In this document: positions 43,483 to 51,006 of the stretch, one piece after another | Numbering within the stretch: position 1 is the stretch's first letter | Layout: every line of letters starts with the position of its first letter | Assembly (NCBI GenBank): GCA_958295975.1 | Contig: OY282446.1 | Span: 1,279,289 to 1,343,288 of the forward strand | DNA from: Tepidiformaceae bacterium | GTDB lineage: Bacteria; Chloroflexota; Dehalococcoidia; Tepidiformales; Tepidiformaceae | DNA length: 64,000 bases | Direction: 5' to 3' | The notes under the pieces: model-generated | Database searches by the model: none | Seen by the model: only the letters and a program-made list of their open reading frames with translations | Told to the model about the DNA's origin: nothing | Translations under genes and position numbers: made by a program

Positions 43483-44516
43483 CCGTCCTCGGCGTGCTCG
43501 ACCAGTCGCCCGTGCGCCGCGGCGGCACGGCGGCGCAGGCGCTGGCCGAGACGCTGGCCCTCGCCCGCGCCGCCGAGCGCCTCGGCTACGCCCGCTACTG
43601 GGTGGCCGAGCACCACAACGCGCCCGCCCTCGCCTCCACCGCGCCGGAGGTGCTCATCGACCGCATCGCCGCCGCCACCAGCGCCATCCGCGTCGGCTCC
43701 GGCGGCGTCATGCTGCCCCACTACAGCGCCCTCAAGGTGGCCGAGACCTTCCGCCTGCTGGAGACGCTCCATCCGGGGCGCATCGACCTCGGCGTGGGGC
43801 GCGCCCCCGGCTCCGATTCGCGCACGGCCCGCGCCCTCGCCCCCACGCGCCAGCCCCTGGACCTCAACGCCTTCCCCGACCAGCTGCTCGACTTGTACGG
43901 CTTCCTCGCCGACGACTTCCCGCCCGACCACGAGTTCCACGGCATCGCCGCCATGCCCCGCCCGCGCGCCATGCCCCAGCTCTGGCTGCTCGGCTCCAGC
44001 GACGCGGGCGCGGGCTACGCCGCCGAGCTGGGCTGGCCCTATTGCCACGCCCACTTCATCAACGCCAGCCGCACGGACTCCTCCCTCGACGCCTACCGCA
44101 CGCTCTTCGCGCCCTCGCCCGTGGCCCCCGCCCCGCGCCCCGCCATCGCCGTGCACGCCCTCGCCGCCGACTCCGCCGAAGAGGCCGAGCGCCTCTCCTG
44201 GAGCCGCTGGGGCTGGCGCCTCATGGGCGGCGCGGGCGGCGGCGGCATCCCCTCCCCCGAGGAAGCGCTCGCCTTCGACTACACCGAGCCCGAACGCGAG
44301 TACCTGGAGCTGCTGAAGCGCCGCTCCATCCACGGCACCGCCGCGCAGGTGCGCGAACGCCTGCTGGCCCTGGGCGAACGCCACGGCGTGGACGAATTCG
44401 TGATCGTCACCATCACGCACGACTTCGCCGCGCGCCTGCGCTCCTACGAGCTGCTGGCGGAAGCCTTCGCGCTCGAACCGCGCGCCGCCCCGCCCCGGGA
44501 TGGCTCCAGCGCATAG
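43479..44516 (+). CDS. LLM-class flavin-dependent oxidoreductase (MsnO8 group)
   Basis: A 345-residue luciferase-like enzyme. The opening LGVLDQSPVRRGGTAAQALAETLALARAAERLGYARYWVAEHHN, IRVGSGGVMLPHYSALKVAETFRLLETLHPGRIDLGVGRAPG and PQLWLLGSSDAGAGYAAELGWPYCHAHF are typical of the MsnO8 group. It is coupled to the MFS exporter (GTG 43479 inside TGA), so the pair may modify and export one compound; inference only. Its TAG stop is also the start of the next promoter hexamer. Confidence 0.88.
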   Translation: MTVLGVLDQSPVRRGGTAAQALAETLALARAAERLGYARYWVAEHHNAPALASTAPEVLIDRIAAATSAIRVGSGGVMLPHYSALKVAETFRLLETLHPGRIDLGVGRAPGSDSRTARALAPTRQPLDLNAFPDQLLDLYGFLADDFPPDHEFHGIAAMPRPRAMPQLWLLGSSDAGAGYAAELGWPYCHAHFINASRTDSSLDAYRTLFAPSPVAPAPRPAIAVHALAADSAEEAERLSWSRWGWRLMGGAGGGGIPSPEEALAFDYTEPEREYLELLKRRSIHGTAAQVRERLLALGERHGVDEFVIVTITHDFAARLRSYELLAEAFALEPRAAPPRDGSSA

Positions 44517-44519
44517 GAT
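44514..44519 (+). promoter_or_regulatory. -10-like TAGGAT for the phase-variable glycosyltransferase
   Basis: TAGGAT, whose first three bases are the stop codon of the LLM gene, ends six bases before GTG 44526. Confidence 0.4.
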
Positions 44520-44525
44520 TCCCGC

Positions 44526-44720
44526 GTGATCGCCGCGTCTTCGCTCCGGCGGCTGGGCGCCGCCCACTGGCCCTTCCTCGCCGTCTGCGCCGTCTTCCTG
44601 CTCGTCGGCGCGCTCGTGGTCGACGAATACGGCACCTCGGTGGACGGGCTGGAGCAGCGCAATATCGGGAACGCGGTGCTCGATTATGTTGAGGGGGGGG
44701 GGGGGGGGGAGCGCCTTTGA
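44526..44720 (+). pseudogene. N-terminal fragment of a membrane glycosyltransferase, cut off after poly-G
   Basis: 64 residues from GTG 44526: one membrane segment (HWPFLAVCAVFLLVGALVV), DEYGTSVDGLEQRNIGNAVLDYVE, then five glycines from the G run and a stop. DEYGTSVDGLEQR is the acidic first outer loop expected in GT-C enzymes. The continuation is in the +1 frame from 44692 on. Loss of one G, or gain of two, would fuse this fragment to the 714-residue frame that follows. Off-state of a switch or an assembly error are both possible. Confidence 0.75.
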
Positions 44721-46830
44721 TCGGTTGAGCTATGACCACGACCGCTACTACGGCGCGGCCTTCGAGGCGCCGCTGGCGCTCGTCGAGCGCATCCTCGGGC
44801 TGGAGGACAGCCGGGACGTCTGGCTCAGCAGGCACATGCTTACGCACCTGTTCTTTCTCGTCGGCGGAGTCTTCTGTTACCTCTTGGTCTATCGGACATT
44901 CAACAGCAGAGTCCTTGCGCTCGCGGGGATGGTGCTGTTCGTACTGCACCCGCGCCTCTACGCGAACTCGTTCTTCAACTCGAAGGACCTGCCGTTCGCG
45001 GCCATGTTCATGATCGCGCTCTACCTCACCCACCGGGCCTTCCGGCGGGACGCACTGGGGGCCTTTCTGCTCTGCGGCGCGGGTATCGGCATTCTCGTCA
45101 ACCTCCGCATCATGGGGATCATCCTCTTCGCCGCCGTGCTGGCGTTGCGGGGGCTGGACGTGGCGTTCGCACGCAGCCGGGAGGAGCGCGGGCGCGCCCT
45201 GCTGACGGGGGGAGCGTTCGCGCTGACCGCCGTGCTCACGTACTACGCCTCCTTGCCCGTGCTCTGGCCCGACCCCGGGCGCTTCGTGGAGCTGGTCGAG
45301 ACGCTCGGTGCTCATCCAAACGCGTGGTTGAACCTCTTCCGGGGGGAACGGCTGCCATCCGTGGCCGGGCCTCCGTTCGAGTACGTCCCCGTGTGGGTGG
45401 GGATCACGACGCCGCCCGCCACGCTCCTGCTGGCCGCGCTGGGGGCCGTGGCGCTGGCGTGGCGCGGGCTGCGCCGCCCCCGCGACGTGCTCCGCAACGG
45501 CCCGTCGCGGTTCGGCCTGCTGCTGATCGCCCTGCCCGTGGTCACGGTCGTGGCCGTCGTCGTTCTCGGGAACAACGTCTACGCAGGCTGGCGGCAGCTG
45601 TACTTTCTGTACGCGCCCCTGCTCCTGCTCGCGGTCGCGGGGCTTCACCAGCTGGTGGCGGGCGCGCGCGGTCGGTGGCTGCGCGCGGGAACCTGGACGC
45701 TGGCGGGCGCGGCCGTCGCCGTGACGGTCGTCTCCATGGTGAGGATACATCCGTACCAGGACAACTACTTCACCGTCCTCGTGGATCGGACCACCCCGGA
45801 GCGGCTGAACTCCCGCTACGCGATGAAGTACTGGGACCAGTCCGCCAGGAGCGTTCTGGGCGCCATCGCCGGGGACCATTCAGGGACGCTGTTTGTTGCG
45901 TACCGGGCGGTGTACAGCCGCTGGCTGCTCCACGCGGATGACCGCGCACGGATCACCTACACGCGCGACTTCCGTTCCGGGGAGCGCAACTTCTACGAGC
46001 TTCGCGACGGCCAACCCTGCCCCACTCCCCTCCCGGACGGCGCCTACGTCAGCCGCATCTACGCCACCACGCTCGATTGCTTCGTCGATCCGGTGGCGTA
46101 TTTCGGCGGCTTCCGGCGGGCGGCGCTGGCCATCGAACCGCTGGTCCGCTCCACCTACCGCATCCATCGCGACGGGAGCGAACTGACGTACCTCCGGGAC
46201 GGCTGCCCGGCGGAGGACATCGAAAGGCGCTTCTTCCTGCACGTCTGGCCCGTCGACGCCAGCGACCTGCCCCCCGGCCGCGCGGAGCACGGCTTCGACA
46301 ACCGGAATTTCTCCCTCGATGCCCGCATTGACGGGAACTGCATCGCCACCGCGCGCCTGCCGGACTACCCCATCGCCAGCATCCACACGGGCCAGTTCTC
46401 CGATGCTGGCGCCGACTGGGAAGCGGAGTTCACGTCCGACTGGCGGATCATCACCCCCTCGACGACCGACCTCGCGCGCGCCCGGCGCGAGGCGCTGGCG
46501 GGCGAGCCGCTGGTCCGCTCCGTCTTCAGCGTCTACCGCGACGGACGCGCGCTCACGTACCTGCGGGAGGGGTGCTCCGCGGATGACGCCATCGCGCGCT
46601 TCTTCCTCCACGTCGAGCCGGTCGATGCCGACGACCTGCCCGTGCCTCGACGGGTGCATGGCTTCGAGAACCTCGACTTCACCCTGGGGTGGAGCGGGGC
46701 GCGCGTCGATGGGGACTGCATCGCCGTCGCGCGCCTGCCGGACTACCCCATCGCCAGCATCCGCACGGGTCAGTACGACGGGACGGGTCAGCTCTGGGCG
46801 GTGGAGTTCGCCATCCCCGACGGGGAGTGA
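44686..46830 (+). CDS. Membrane glycosyltransferase body with two C-terminal repeat domains (frameshifted from its start)
   Basis: The main 714-residue frame of a GT-C/GT39-like protein whose true start is in another frame at 44526. About eight membrane segments run from LTHLFFLVGGVFCYLLVYRTF through NSFFNSKDLPFAAMFMIALYL to VAVTVVSMVR. Extracytoplasmic residues follow, then two copies (about 46117-46450 and 46486-46827) of the domain with YLR(D/E)GC, FFLHV-x-PVDA-x-DLP, HGF(D/E)N, DG(N/D)CIA and LPDYPIASI(H/R)TGQ. The same domain ends the glycosyltransferase at 8.3 kb. Reading from the internal ATG 44686 would skip the catalytic first loop. Confidence 0.8.
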   Translation: MLRGGGGGSAFDRLSYDHDRYYGAAFEAPLALVERILGLEDSRDVWLSRHMLTHLFFLVGGVFCYLLVYRTFNSRVLALAGMVLFVLHPRLYANSFFNSKDLPFAAMFMIALYLTHRAFRRDALGAFLLCGAGIGILVNLRIMGIILFAAVLALRGLDVAFARSREERGRALLTGGAFALTAVLTYYASLPVLWPDPGRFVELVETLGAHPNAWLNLFRGERLPSVAGPPFEYVPVWVGITTPPATLLLAALGAVALAWRGLRRPRDVLRNGPSRFGLLLIALPVVTVVAVVVLGNNVYAGWRQLYFLYAPLLLLAVAGLHQLVAGARGRWLRAGTWTLAGAAVAVTVVSMVRIHPYQDNYFTVLVDRTTPERLNSRYAMKYWDQSARSVLGAIAGDHSGTLFVAYRAVYSRWLLHADDRARITYTRDFRSGERNFYELRDGQPCPTPLPDGAYVSRIYATTLDCFVDPVAYFGGFRRAALAIEPLVRSTYRIHRDGSELTYLRDGCPAEDIERRFFLHVWPVDASDLPPGRAEHGFDNRNFSLDARIDGNCIATARLPDYPIASIHTGQFSDAGADWEAEFTSDWRIITPSTTDLARARREALAGEPLVRSVFSVYRDGRALTYLREGCSADDAIARFFLHVEPVDADDLPVPRRVHGFENLDFTLGWSGARVDGDCIAVARLPDYPIASIRTGQYDGTGQLWAVEFAIPDGE
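44693..44709 (+). repeat. Homopolymer of 17 G
   Basis: Seventeen consecutive G inside a coding region, at the junction between two frames of one glycosyltransferase. Tracts of this length slip readily during replication and are the classic basis of on/off phase variation. Confidence 0.9.
46117..46827 (+). repeat. Two tandem copies of the ~110-residue glycosyltransferase C-terminal domain
   Basis: Copies at about 46117-46450 and 46486-46827, related to the pair at 8351-9040. Conserved core: LVRS at the start, FFLH, DLP, HGF, DG-x-C-(I/V)-A and LPDY-x-IAS. Confidence 0.7.
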
Positions 46831-46849
46831 GCGCGGGGCTCCCGCCGGA

Positions 46850-47134
46850 CTAGGCGCCGCCGCCGATCACGACCGTCCATTCGCGCACGCGCCACTCGCG
46901 CACGAGGCCGTTGGCCACGTACGGATCGGCCCGCGCGAACGCCTCCGCGCGCGCGGGGTCGTCCACGCGGAAGACGAAGGCCGCGCCGTCCACGGGATCG
47001 GCCCACGCGCCCGCCAGCAGCAGCTCGCCACGGTCGCGCGCGGCCCCGGCGTGGGCGAGGTGCTCCGCGCGGAAGGGCGCGCGCTTCTCCACGATGCCCT
47101 CGACGTACTCGTAGAACAGGACGCAGTGCGTCAC
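46850..47134 (-). CDS. YCII-related protein
   Basis: A 94-residue ferredoxin-like protein: THCVLFYEYVEGIVEKRAPFRAEHLAHAGAARDRGELLLAGAWADPVDGAAFVF, followed by AEAFARADPYVANGLVREWRVREWTVV. This is the YCII family pattern with the conserved His and the DPY(V)xxGL block; family members are small putative enzymes of unknown reaction. GTG 47134 is preceded by GAGGTGA. It lies four bases after the lipoprotein gene on the same strand. Confidence 0.85.
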   Translation of the reverse strand: MTHCVLFYEYVEGIVEKRAPFRAEHLAHAGAARDRGELLLAGAWADPVDGAAFVFRVDDPARAEAFARADPYVANGLVREWRVREWTVVIGGGA

Positions 47135-47138
47135 GCGC

Positions 47139-47564
47139 TCACCTCGCGGATGCGACGATACAGTCGAAGGCCGCATTGATCCGCGTGATTTCGTCAGGGT
47201 CCGTCGCCAGCACTTCGCGAGATTGCTCACTGCCTTGAGGCGCGTATTCGGATCCCGCCGTGAACAGCCCAAGCCAGGAGCCGCTTGCTTCCTCCGTCAA
47301 CATGACCGACACATCGGTTTCGCCGCCGGGATCGTACACGGTGGCCTGGGCCGCTCCGTCCCAGAGCAGTCGTATCCCCGCTGGTATGTCGAAAACGATC
47401 CCCTCGAGACGCCAGGAACCTTCACCAATGGCCTGATTGAGAGGCACCTTCGCGGGCGCTCCGGGCGTGGCGCACACGATCCCGCGGTCGTCCGGTGACG
47501 AGGCGCAGGCGATGCTCGCCGCGAGCGTCAGGGCGGTGAGGAGAGCGGCGCTTCCGCCGCGCAC
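47139..47564 (-). CDS. Small lipoprotein with the C-terminal domain of the LRR family
   Basis: 141 residues. A leader with lipobox (LAASIACAS) is followed directly by the domain seen at the end of the LRR proteins: GSWRLEGIVFDIPAGIRLLW, VSVMLTEEASGSWLGLFTAGSEY and the ending INAAFDCIVASAR. It has no LRR at all, which shows the domain can stand alone. GTG 47564 overlaps the TPR gene stop by one base. Function unknown; probably at the outer face of the membrane. Confidence 0.7.
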   Translation of the reverse strand: MRGGSAALLTALTLAASIACASSPDDRGIVCATPGAPAKVPLNQAIGEGSWRLEGIVFDIPAGIRLLWDGAAQATVYDPGGETDVSVMLTEEASGSWLGLFTAGSEYAPQGSEQSREVLATDPDEITRINAAFDCIVASAR

Positions 47565-48304
47565 TATCGCGCGCCCGACCCGCGCAACAGCGACAGGAAC
47601 GCCTCGTCGCCGTCGAGCGGGGCCAGCTGGGGGTCGGCGGCGGCTTCTTCGGCGAGGGCGGGATCGAGCCGTAGCGCCTCGCGCAGGTGGTCGAGCGCGG
47701 CCTCGCGTTCGCCCAGCGCCGCCGCCGCGCGCGCCGCGCCGTGGCGGGCGGCGGCGTCCTCCGGCGCAAGCCGCGCGGCCTCCGCGAAACTGGCCAGCGC
47801 CGCCGCGGGGGCGTCCCCGTCGAGCTGCGCCTGTCCGCGGTTCGCCAGCGCCAGCGCGTCGTCGGGCGCGATTGCCAGGGCGCGCTCGAAATCGGCCAGC
47901 GCCTCGGCGGGCTCGGAGCGGTAGAGCCGCACCATGCCGCGGTTGTTGAGCGCGTCGGCGTCGTCGGGCGTGAGATCGAGGGCGCGGTCGTAGTCCGCCA
48001 GCGCCGCCCCGTAGTCGCCCAGCCGCGTGTGCGCGTTAGCGCGGTTGTACCATGCCGCCGCCAGCCCGGGGGCCTCCGCCAGGGCGCGCCCGTAGCGCTC
48101 CGCGGCCAGCCCGTACTGCCCCACGTTGAAGTAGACGTTGCCCTCCTCCAGCCACGATTCGGCGCTCCGTGCGGCCCGCTCCGACGGCGTCGCCGCGTCC
48201 GGTGCGGGCGTGCGTCCCCGCCGTTCGCGCGCGAACTCGCGCCACGCCCACGCCAGCGCCGAGAGCGCCGCCATCGCCGCCAGCGCGCGCAGCGGGCCGC
48301 TCAC
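47564..48304 (-). CDS. TPR-repeat protein with N-terminal membrane anchor
   Basis: 246 residues: a short hydrophobic start (LRALAAMAALSALAWAW), then at least four tetratricopeptide repeats (SWLEEGNVYFNVGQYGLAAERYGRALAEAPG, AAWYNRANAHTRLGDYGAALADYDRALDLTPD, ALNNRGMVRLYRSEPAEALADFERALAIAPD) and a final DPQLAPLDGDEAFLSLL. It is a protein-interaction scaffold on the membrane. GTG 48304 overlaps the stop of the upstream gene (GTGA). Confidence 0.85.
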   Translation of the reverse strand: MSGPLRALAAMAALSALAWAWREFARERRGRTPAPDAATPSERAARSAESWLEEGNVYFNVGQYGLAAERYGRALAEAPGLAAAWYNRANAHTRLGDYGAALADYDRALDLTPDDADALNNRGMVRLYRSEPAEALADFERALAIAPDDALALANRGQAQLDGDAPAAALASFAEAARLAPEDAAARHGAARAAAALGEREAALDHLREALRLDPALAEEAAADPQLAPLDGDEAFLSLLRGSGAR

Positions 48305-48726
48305 GGCGCGTCCTCCTCCTCCTCGCCGCCGTCGCGCTCCAGCAGCGCCTCCGTCACGGCCACCAGCCCGCCGTAGGCGTAGAGCACGTAGTCGCGCGGA
48401 TGGAGCGCGAGCGGGCGCGTCTCCTCCTTGCGCGCCGTCACCGGATCCCACGAGCCGGTCAGCTCCACGGCCTCGTGGTCCACGCCGATCTCCAGCTCGC
48501 GCAGCTCCCCGTCCTCGGTCACCACCACGCAGCCCCGTTCGGGATCGCCGCCCGCGCCGGGGTCGCACTCGATGGCGTTCGTGAAGAAGGCGTTGGGGAA
48601 GGAGGGGAAGGGGCGCAGGGCCGCGCAGGCCTCCCGCAGCAGCAGCTCCAGCTCCGCCGCCGCCCGCTCCAGCGCGCGGTCGGCCCGCGCCTTGCGCCCC
48701 AGATGCTCCCGCCCGGTCGCGTCCAT
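48301..48726 (-). CDS. Hypothetical protein
   Basis: 141 residues, no signal or membrane segment. The sequence (FPNAFFTNAIECDPGAGGDPERGCVVVTEDGELRELEIGVDHE, HPRDYVLYAYGGLVAVTEALLERDGG) was not recognised. It heads a four-gene chain (hypothetical, TPR, lipoprotein, YCII-like) with overlapping or nearly touching ends. ATG 48726 follows TAGCAT by eight bases. Confidence 0.7.
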   Translation of the reverse strand: MDATGREHLGRKARADRALERAAAELELLLREACAALRPFPSFPNAFFTNAIECDPGAGGDPERGCVVVTEDGELRELEIGVDHEAVELTGSWDPVTARKEETRPLALHPRDYVLYAYGGLVAVTEALLERDGGEEEEDAP

Positions 48727-48734
48727 CGCCGCCC

Positions 48735-48782
48735 ATGCTACCCCCGCGCGCCGCGCTCCCGCGACGGGCGGGCCCGTACAAT
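48735..48782. promoter_or_regulatory. Divergent -10 boxes TAGCAT and TACAAT
   Basis: TAGCAT (48735-48740, minus) lies eight bases before ATG 48726; TACAAT (48777-48782, plus) lies ten bases before ATG 48793. Both fit leaderless or near-leaderless starts. Confidence 0.4.
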
Positions 48783-48792
48783 GCGCCGCGCC

Positions 48793-49263
48793 ATGACGCC
48801 CCGCCGCCTCGGCCGCGACGACCTCGACTTCGAGACCTGCTGCTTCGTCTGCGACCCGGCCAACGAGCGCGGCCTAGGCGTGGCCTTCTTCCTCGACGAG
48901 CAGGCGGGCCGCGTCACCGCCGTCTGGACGCCCGCGCCCGCACACGAGGGCGCCCCCGGCATCGTCCACGGCGGCGCCGTCGGGGCCGTGCTCGACGACG
49001 CCATGGCCTGGGCGGTGAACATGCTCACGGACGCGCTCGGCCTCACGCGCCGCGCCGAGCTCGAGTTCATGCGCGCCGTGCGCGCGGGCGAGGGCCACGC
49101 CGTGGCCGCCTGGGTCGAGGAGCGCGCGGACGGGCGCGCGACTGCCGCCGCCGAGCTGCGCGACGCCTCCGATCGCCTCTGCGCCGCCAGCCGCGGGGAG
49201 TTCGTCCTCATCCCCCGCGAGCAGGCGCGGGAGCGCTTCGCCCGCCCCCGCGGCGGCGGCTGA
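48793..49263 (+). CDS. PaaI-type hotdog-fold thioesterase
   Basis: A 156-residue hotdog protein with FVCDPANERGLGVAFFLDE, the hallmark APGIVHGGAVGAVLDDAMAWAV and LTRRAELEFMRAVRAGEGHAVAAW. The HGG and DD(A)M residues are the usual catalytic region. It probably hydrolyses acyl-CoA thioesters. ATG 48793 is preferred because TACAAT covers the in-frame ATG 48781. The alpha/beta hydrolase gene overlaps its stop (TGATG). Confidence 0.83.
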   Translation: MTPRRLGRDDLDFETCCFVCDPANERGLGVAFFLDEQAGRVTAVWTPAPAHEGAPGIVHGGAVGAVLDDAMAWAVNMLTDALGLTRRAELEFMRAVRAGEGHAVAAWVEERADGRATAAAELRDASDRLCAASRGEFVLIPREQARERFARPRGGG

Positions 49264-50015
49264 TGGCGCGCCCGCGGCTCCTGCTGCTCCACGGCTACCT
49301 CTCCGGTCCCGCCGCCTGGGACCCCCTGCGCCGCGCGCTGGCGGGCGAGGCCGAGACCCTCGCGCCCGCCCTGCCCGGCTACGGCGGCGTCCCCGATCCC
49401 CCGGCCTACACGCTCGCGGGCCTCGCCGACGCCCTCGAGGGGACGCTGGCGGAGGCGCGCCCCGACTACCTGCTCGGCCACTCCATGGGGGCCATCCTCG
49501 CGCTGGAGCTGGCCCGCCGCCATCCGGGACGCTTCCGGCGCGTGGGCCTCGCGGGCCTGCCCGTGTTCGCGGGCTTCGCCGAGGGCCGCCGCTACGTGGG
49601 CGCCAACAGCCGCGTGCGCGACCGCTACCTGCGCGACCTCGCCAGCGGTCACGCCCGCTGCGAATGGCTGCGCCGCGCGCGCCGCTTCTGGGCGGCCCCC
49701 GCCAGCCTCTTCCTCGAACCGCGCTTCCGGCCCGTCCTGCTGGCCGCCTTCGACCACAGCGCCGCCGCCCACCGCGGGGGCATCGAATCCATCGTCTTCG
49801 CCGGTCTCGCGCCCGCGCTGGCGGCGGCCACGGACGCGCCCGTCGCCCTGCTCCACGGGGACTTCGACGGCGTGGCCCCGCCGCACGCCGCCGCGGCGCT
49901 GGCGCGGTCGCGCGGCTGGCCCCTGCGCGTCGCCCGCGGGACCACGCACGAGCTCATCTTCACCCACCCGCGCGGCGTGGCCCGCTGGGTCCGCGAACGC
50001 CTGCTCGCGCCGTGA
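49263..50015 (+). CDS. Alpha/beta hydrolase, MenH-like
   Basis: 250 residues: LLLLHGYLSGPAAWDPL (oxyanion HG), the nucleophile elbow LLGHSMGAILALELARR (Ser in GHSMG), LLHGDFDGVAPP with the acidic residue and GTTHELIFTHP with the likely catalytic His. This resembles the MenH/haloalkane-dehalogenase-like small hydrolases. It is coupled to the PaaI thioesterase upstream. Confidence 0.85.
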   Translation: MARPRLLLLHGYLSGPAAWDPLRRALAGEAETLAPALPGYGGVPDPPAYTLAGLADALEGTLAEARPDYLLGHSMGAILALELARRHPGRFRRVGLAGLPVFAGFAEGRRYVGANSRVRDRYLRDLASGHARCEWLRRARRFWAAPASLFLEPRFRPVLLAAFDHSAAAHRGGIESIVFAGLAPALAAATDAPVALLHGDFDGVAPPHAAAALARSRGWPLRVARGTTHELIFTHPRGVARWVRERLLAP

Positions 50016-50068
50016 GCGCGGGCGGCGCTATACTGGTGCGGCCGCGCGCGCGACGGCGGTGCCGCGGC

Positions 50069-50431
50069 ATGGAGAATGCGATGACGACGGAAGCGAACGC
50101 TCCGACCACGCCCGACACGCCTGCGACGCTCGGCGACCTCAACATGATGGCGGAGGCCATCATGACGGAGCTTGGCGGCGTCGAGGCTCGGCTTACCGAA
50201 CGGATCAACGGCGTCGAGGCTCGGCTCACCGAACGGATCGACGGCGTCGAGGCTCGGCTCACCGAACGGATCGGCGGCGTCGAGGCTCGGCTCACCGAAC
50301 GGATCAACGGCGTCGAGACCCGGCTCACCGAACGGATCGACGGCGTCGAGTCTCGGCTGGACAACGTCGAGCAGCGGCTTGGCGGAATCGAGCAGTCGCT
50401 CGCCGAGATCAAGGACGCGCTGGCGCGGTAG
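50069..50431 (+). CDS. Coiled-coil protein with 11-residue repeats
   Basis: 120 residues. A short polar N-terminus (TTEANAPTTPDTPATLGDLNMMAEAI) is followed by six tandem hendecads of the type GVEARLTERIN and a diverged end (LDNVEQRLGGIEQSLAEIKDALA). Such 11-residue periods form right-handed coiled coils, as in tetrabrachion- or tail-fibre-like stalks. Function unknown. TATACT lies upstream near 50028. ATG 50081 is an alternative start. Confidence 0.7.
   Translation: MENAMTTEANAPTTPDTPATLGDLNMMAEAIMTELGGVEARLTERINGVEARLTERIDGVEARLTERIGGVEARLTERINGVETRLTERIDGVESRLDNVEQRLGGIEQSLAEIKDALAR
50177..50374 (+). repeat. Six tandem 33-bp coding repeats
   Basis: 33-bp units at 50177, 50210, 50243, 50276, 50309 and 50342, the first five almost identical, encode the GVEARLTERI hendecad. 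The number of units could vary by slippage. Confidence 0.8.
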
Positions 50432-50458
50432 GGCGCCGGAACCCGAGGAGGCGACCCC

Positions 50459-50998
50459 GTGGAAAACGCCCTGCATGTCATCGCCATCTGGCTCCACGTT
50501 CTCGGCATCGCCCTCTTCGTGGGCCCGCAGTTCTTCCTCGTGCTCGCCTGGCTGCCCGCCTCCCGCGCCATCGACGACCTGCCCACGCGCGTGGCCGCCA
50601 TGCGCGTCATCACCACGCGCTTCGGCTACATCGGGGCCGCCGGGCTGGGCCTCATCTTCGTGGGCGGCGCCTACCTCATCGCCACCTGGCGCTCCTACAA
50701 CGACAACATCATCGGCGACGACGCCGGCTTCCTCGACATCGCCTACGGCCCCATCTTCATCGTCAAGATGAGCGTCCTCATGGTCATGCTCGTGCTCACG
50801 GGGCTGCACATGTTCGTCATCGGCCCCGCCCAGATCGACGCGCTCGAGGAGCGCGCCCGCGGCGGGGAGGTGCCCGACCTGCGCCTGCGCCGCCTGCGCA
50901 TCGCCTCCATGTCGCTGAGCGGCACGGGCCTCCTGCTCACGCTCGTCATCATGGCCCTGGGCGCGGGCCTCGGCTCCGAGTACGCGCTGCGGCCCTGA
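50459..50998 (+). CDS. Four-helix membrane protein (CopD/DUF2269-like)
   Basis: 179 residues with four membrane segments: ALHVIAIWLHVLGIALFVGPQFFLVLAWLP, FGYIGAAGLGLIFVGGAYLIA, YGPIFIVKMSVLMVMLVLTGLHMFVIG and SLSGTGLLLTLVIMALGAGLG. Paired histidines in helices 1 and 3 suggest a copper- or heme-linked CopD-like protein; this is tentative. GAGGAGG precedes GTG 50459. The lipoprotein gene follows eight bases downstream. Confidence 0.75.
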   Translation: MENALHVIAIWLHVLGIALFVGPQFFLVLAWLPASRAIDDLPTRVAAMRVITTRFGYIGAAGLGLIFVGGAYLIATWRSYNDNIIGDDAGFLDIAYGPIFIVKMSVLMVMLVLTGLHMFVIGPAQIDALEERARGGEVPDLRLRRLRIASMSLSGTGLLLTLVIMALGAGLGSEYALRP

Positions 50999-51006
50999 GC
51001 GCACCC

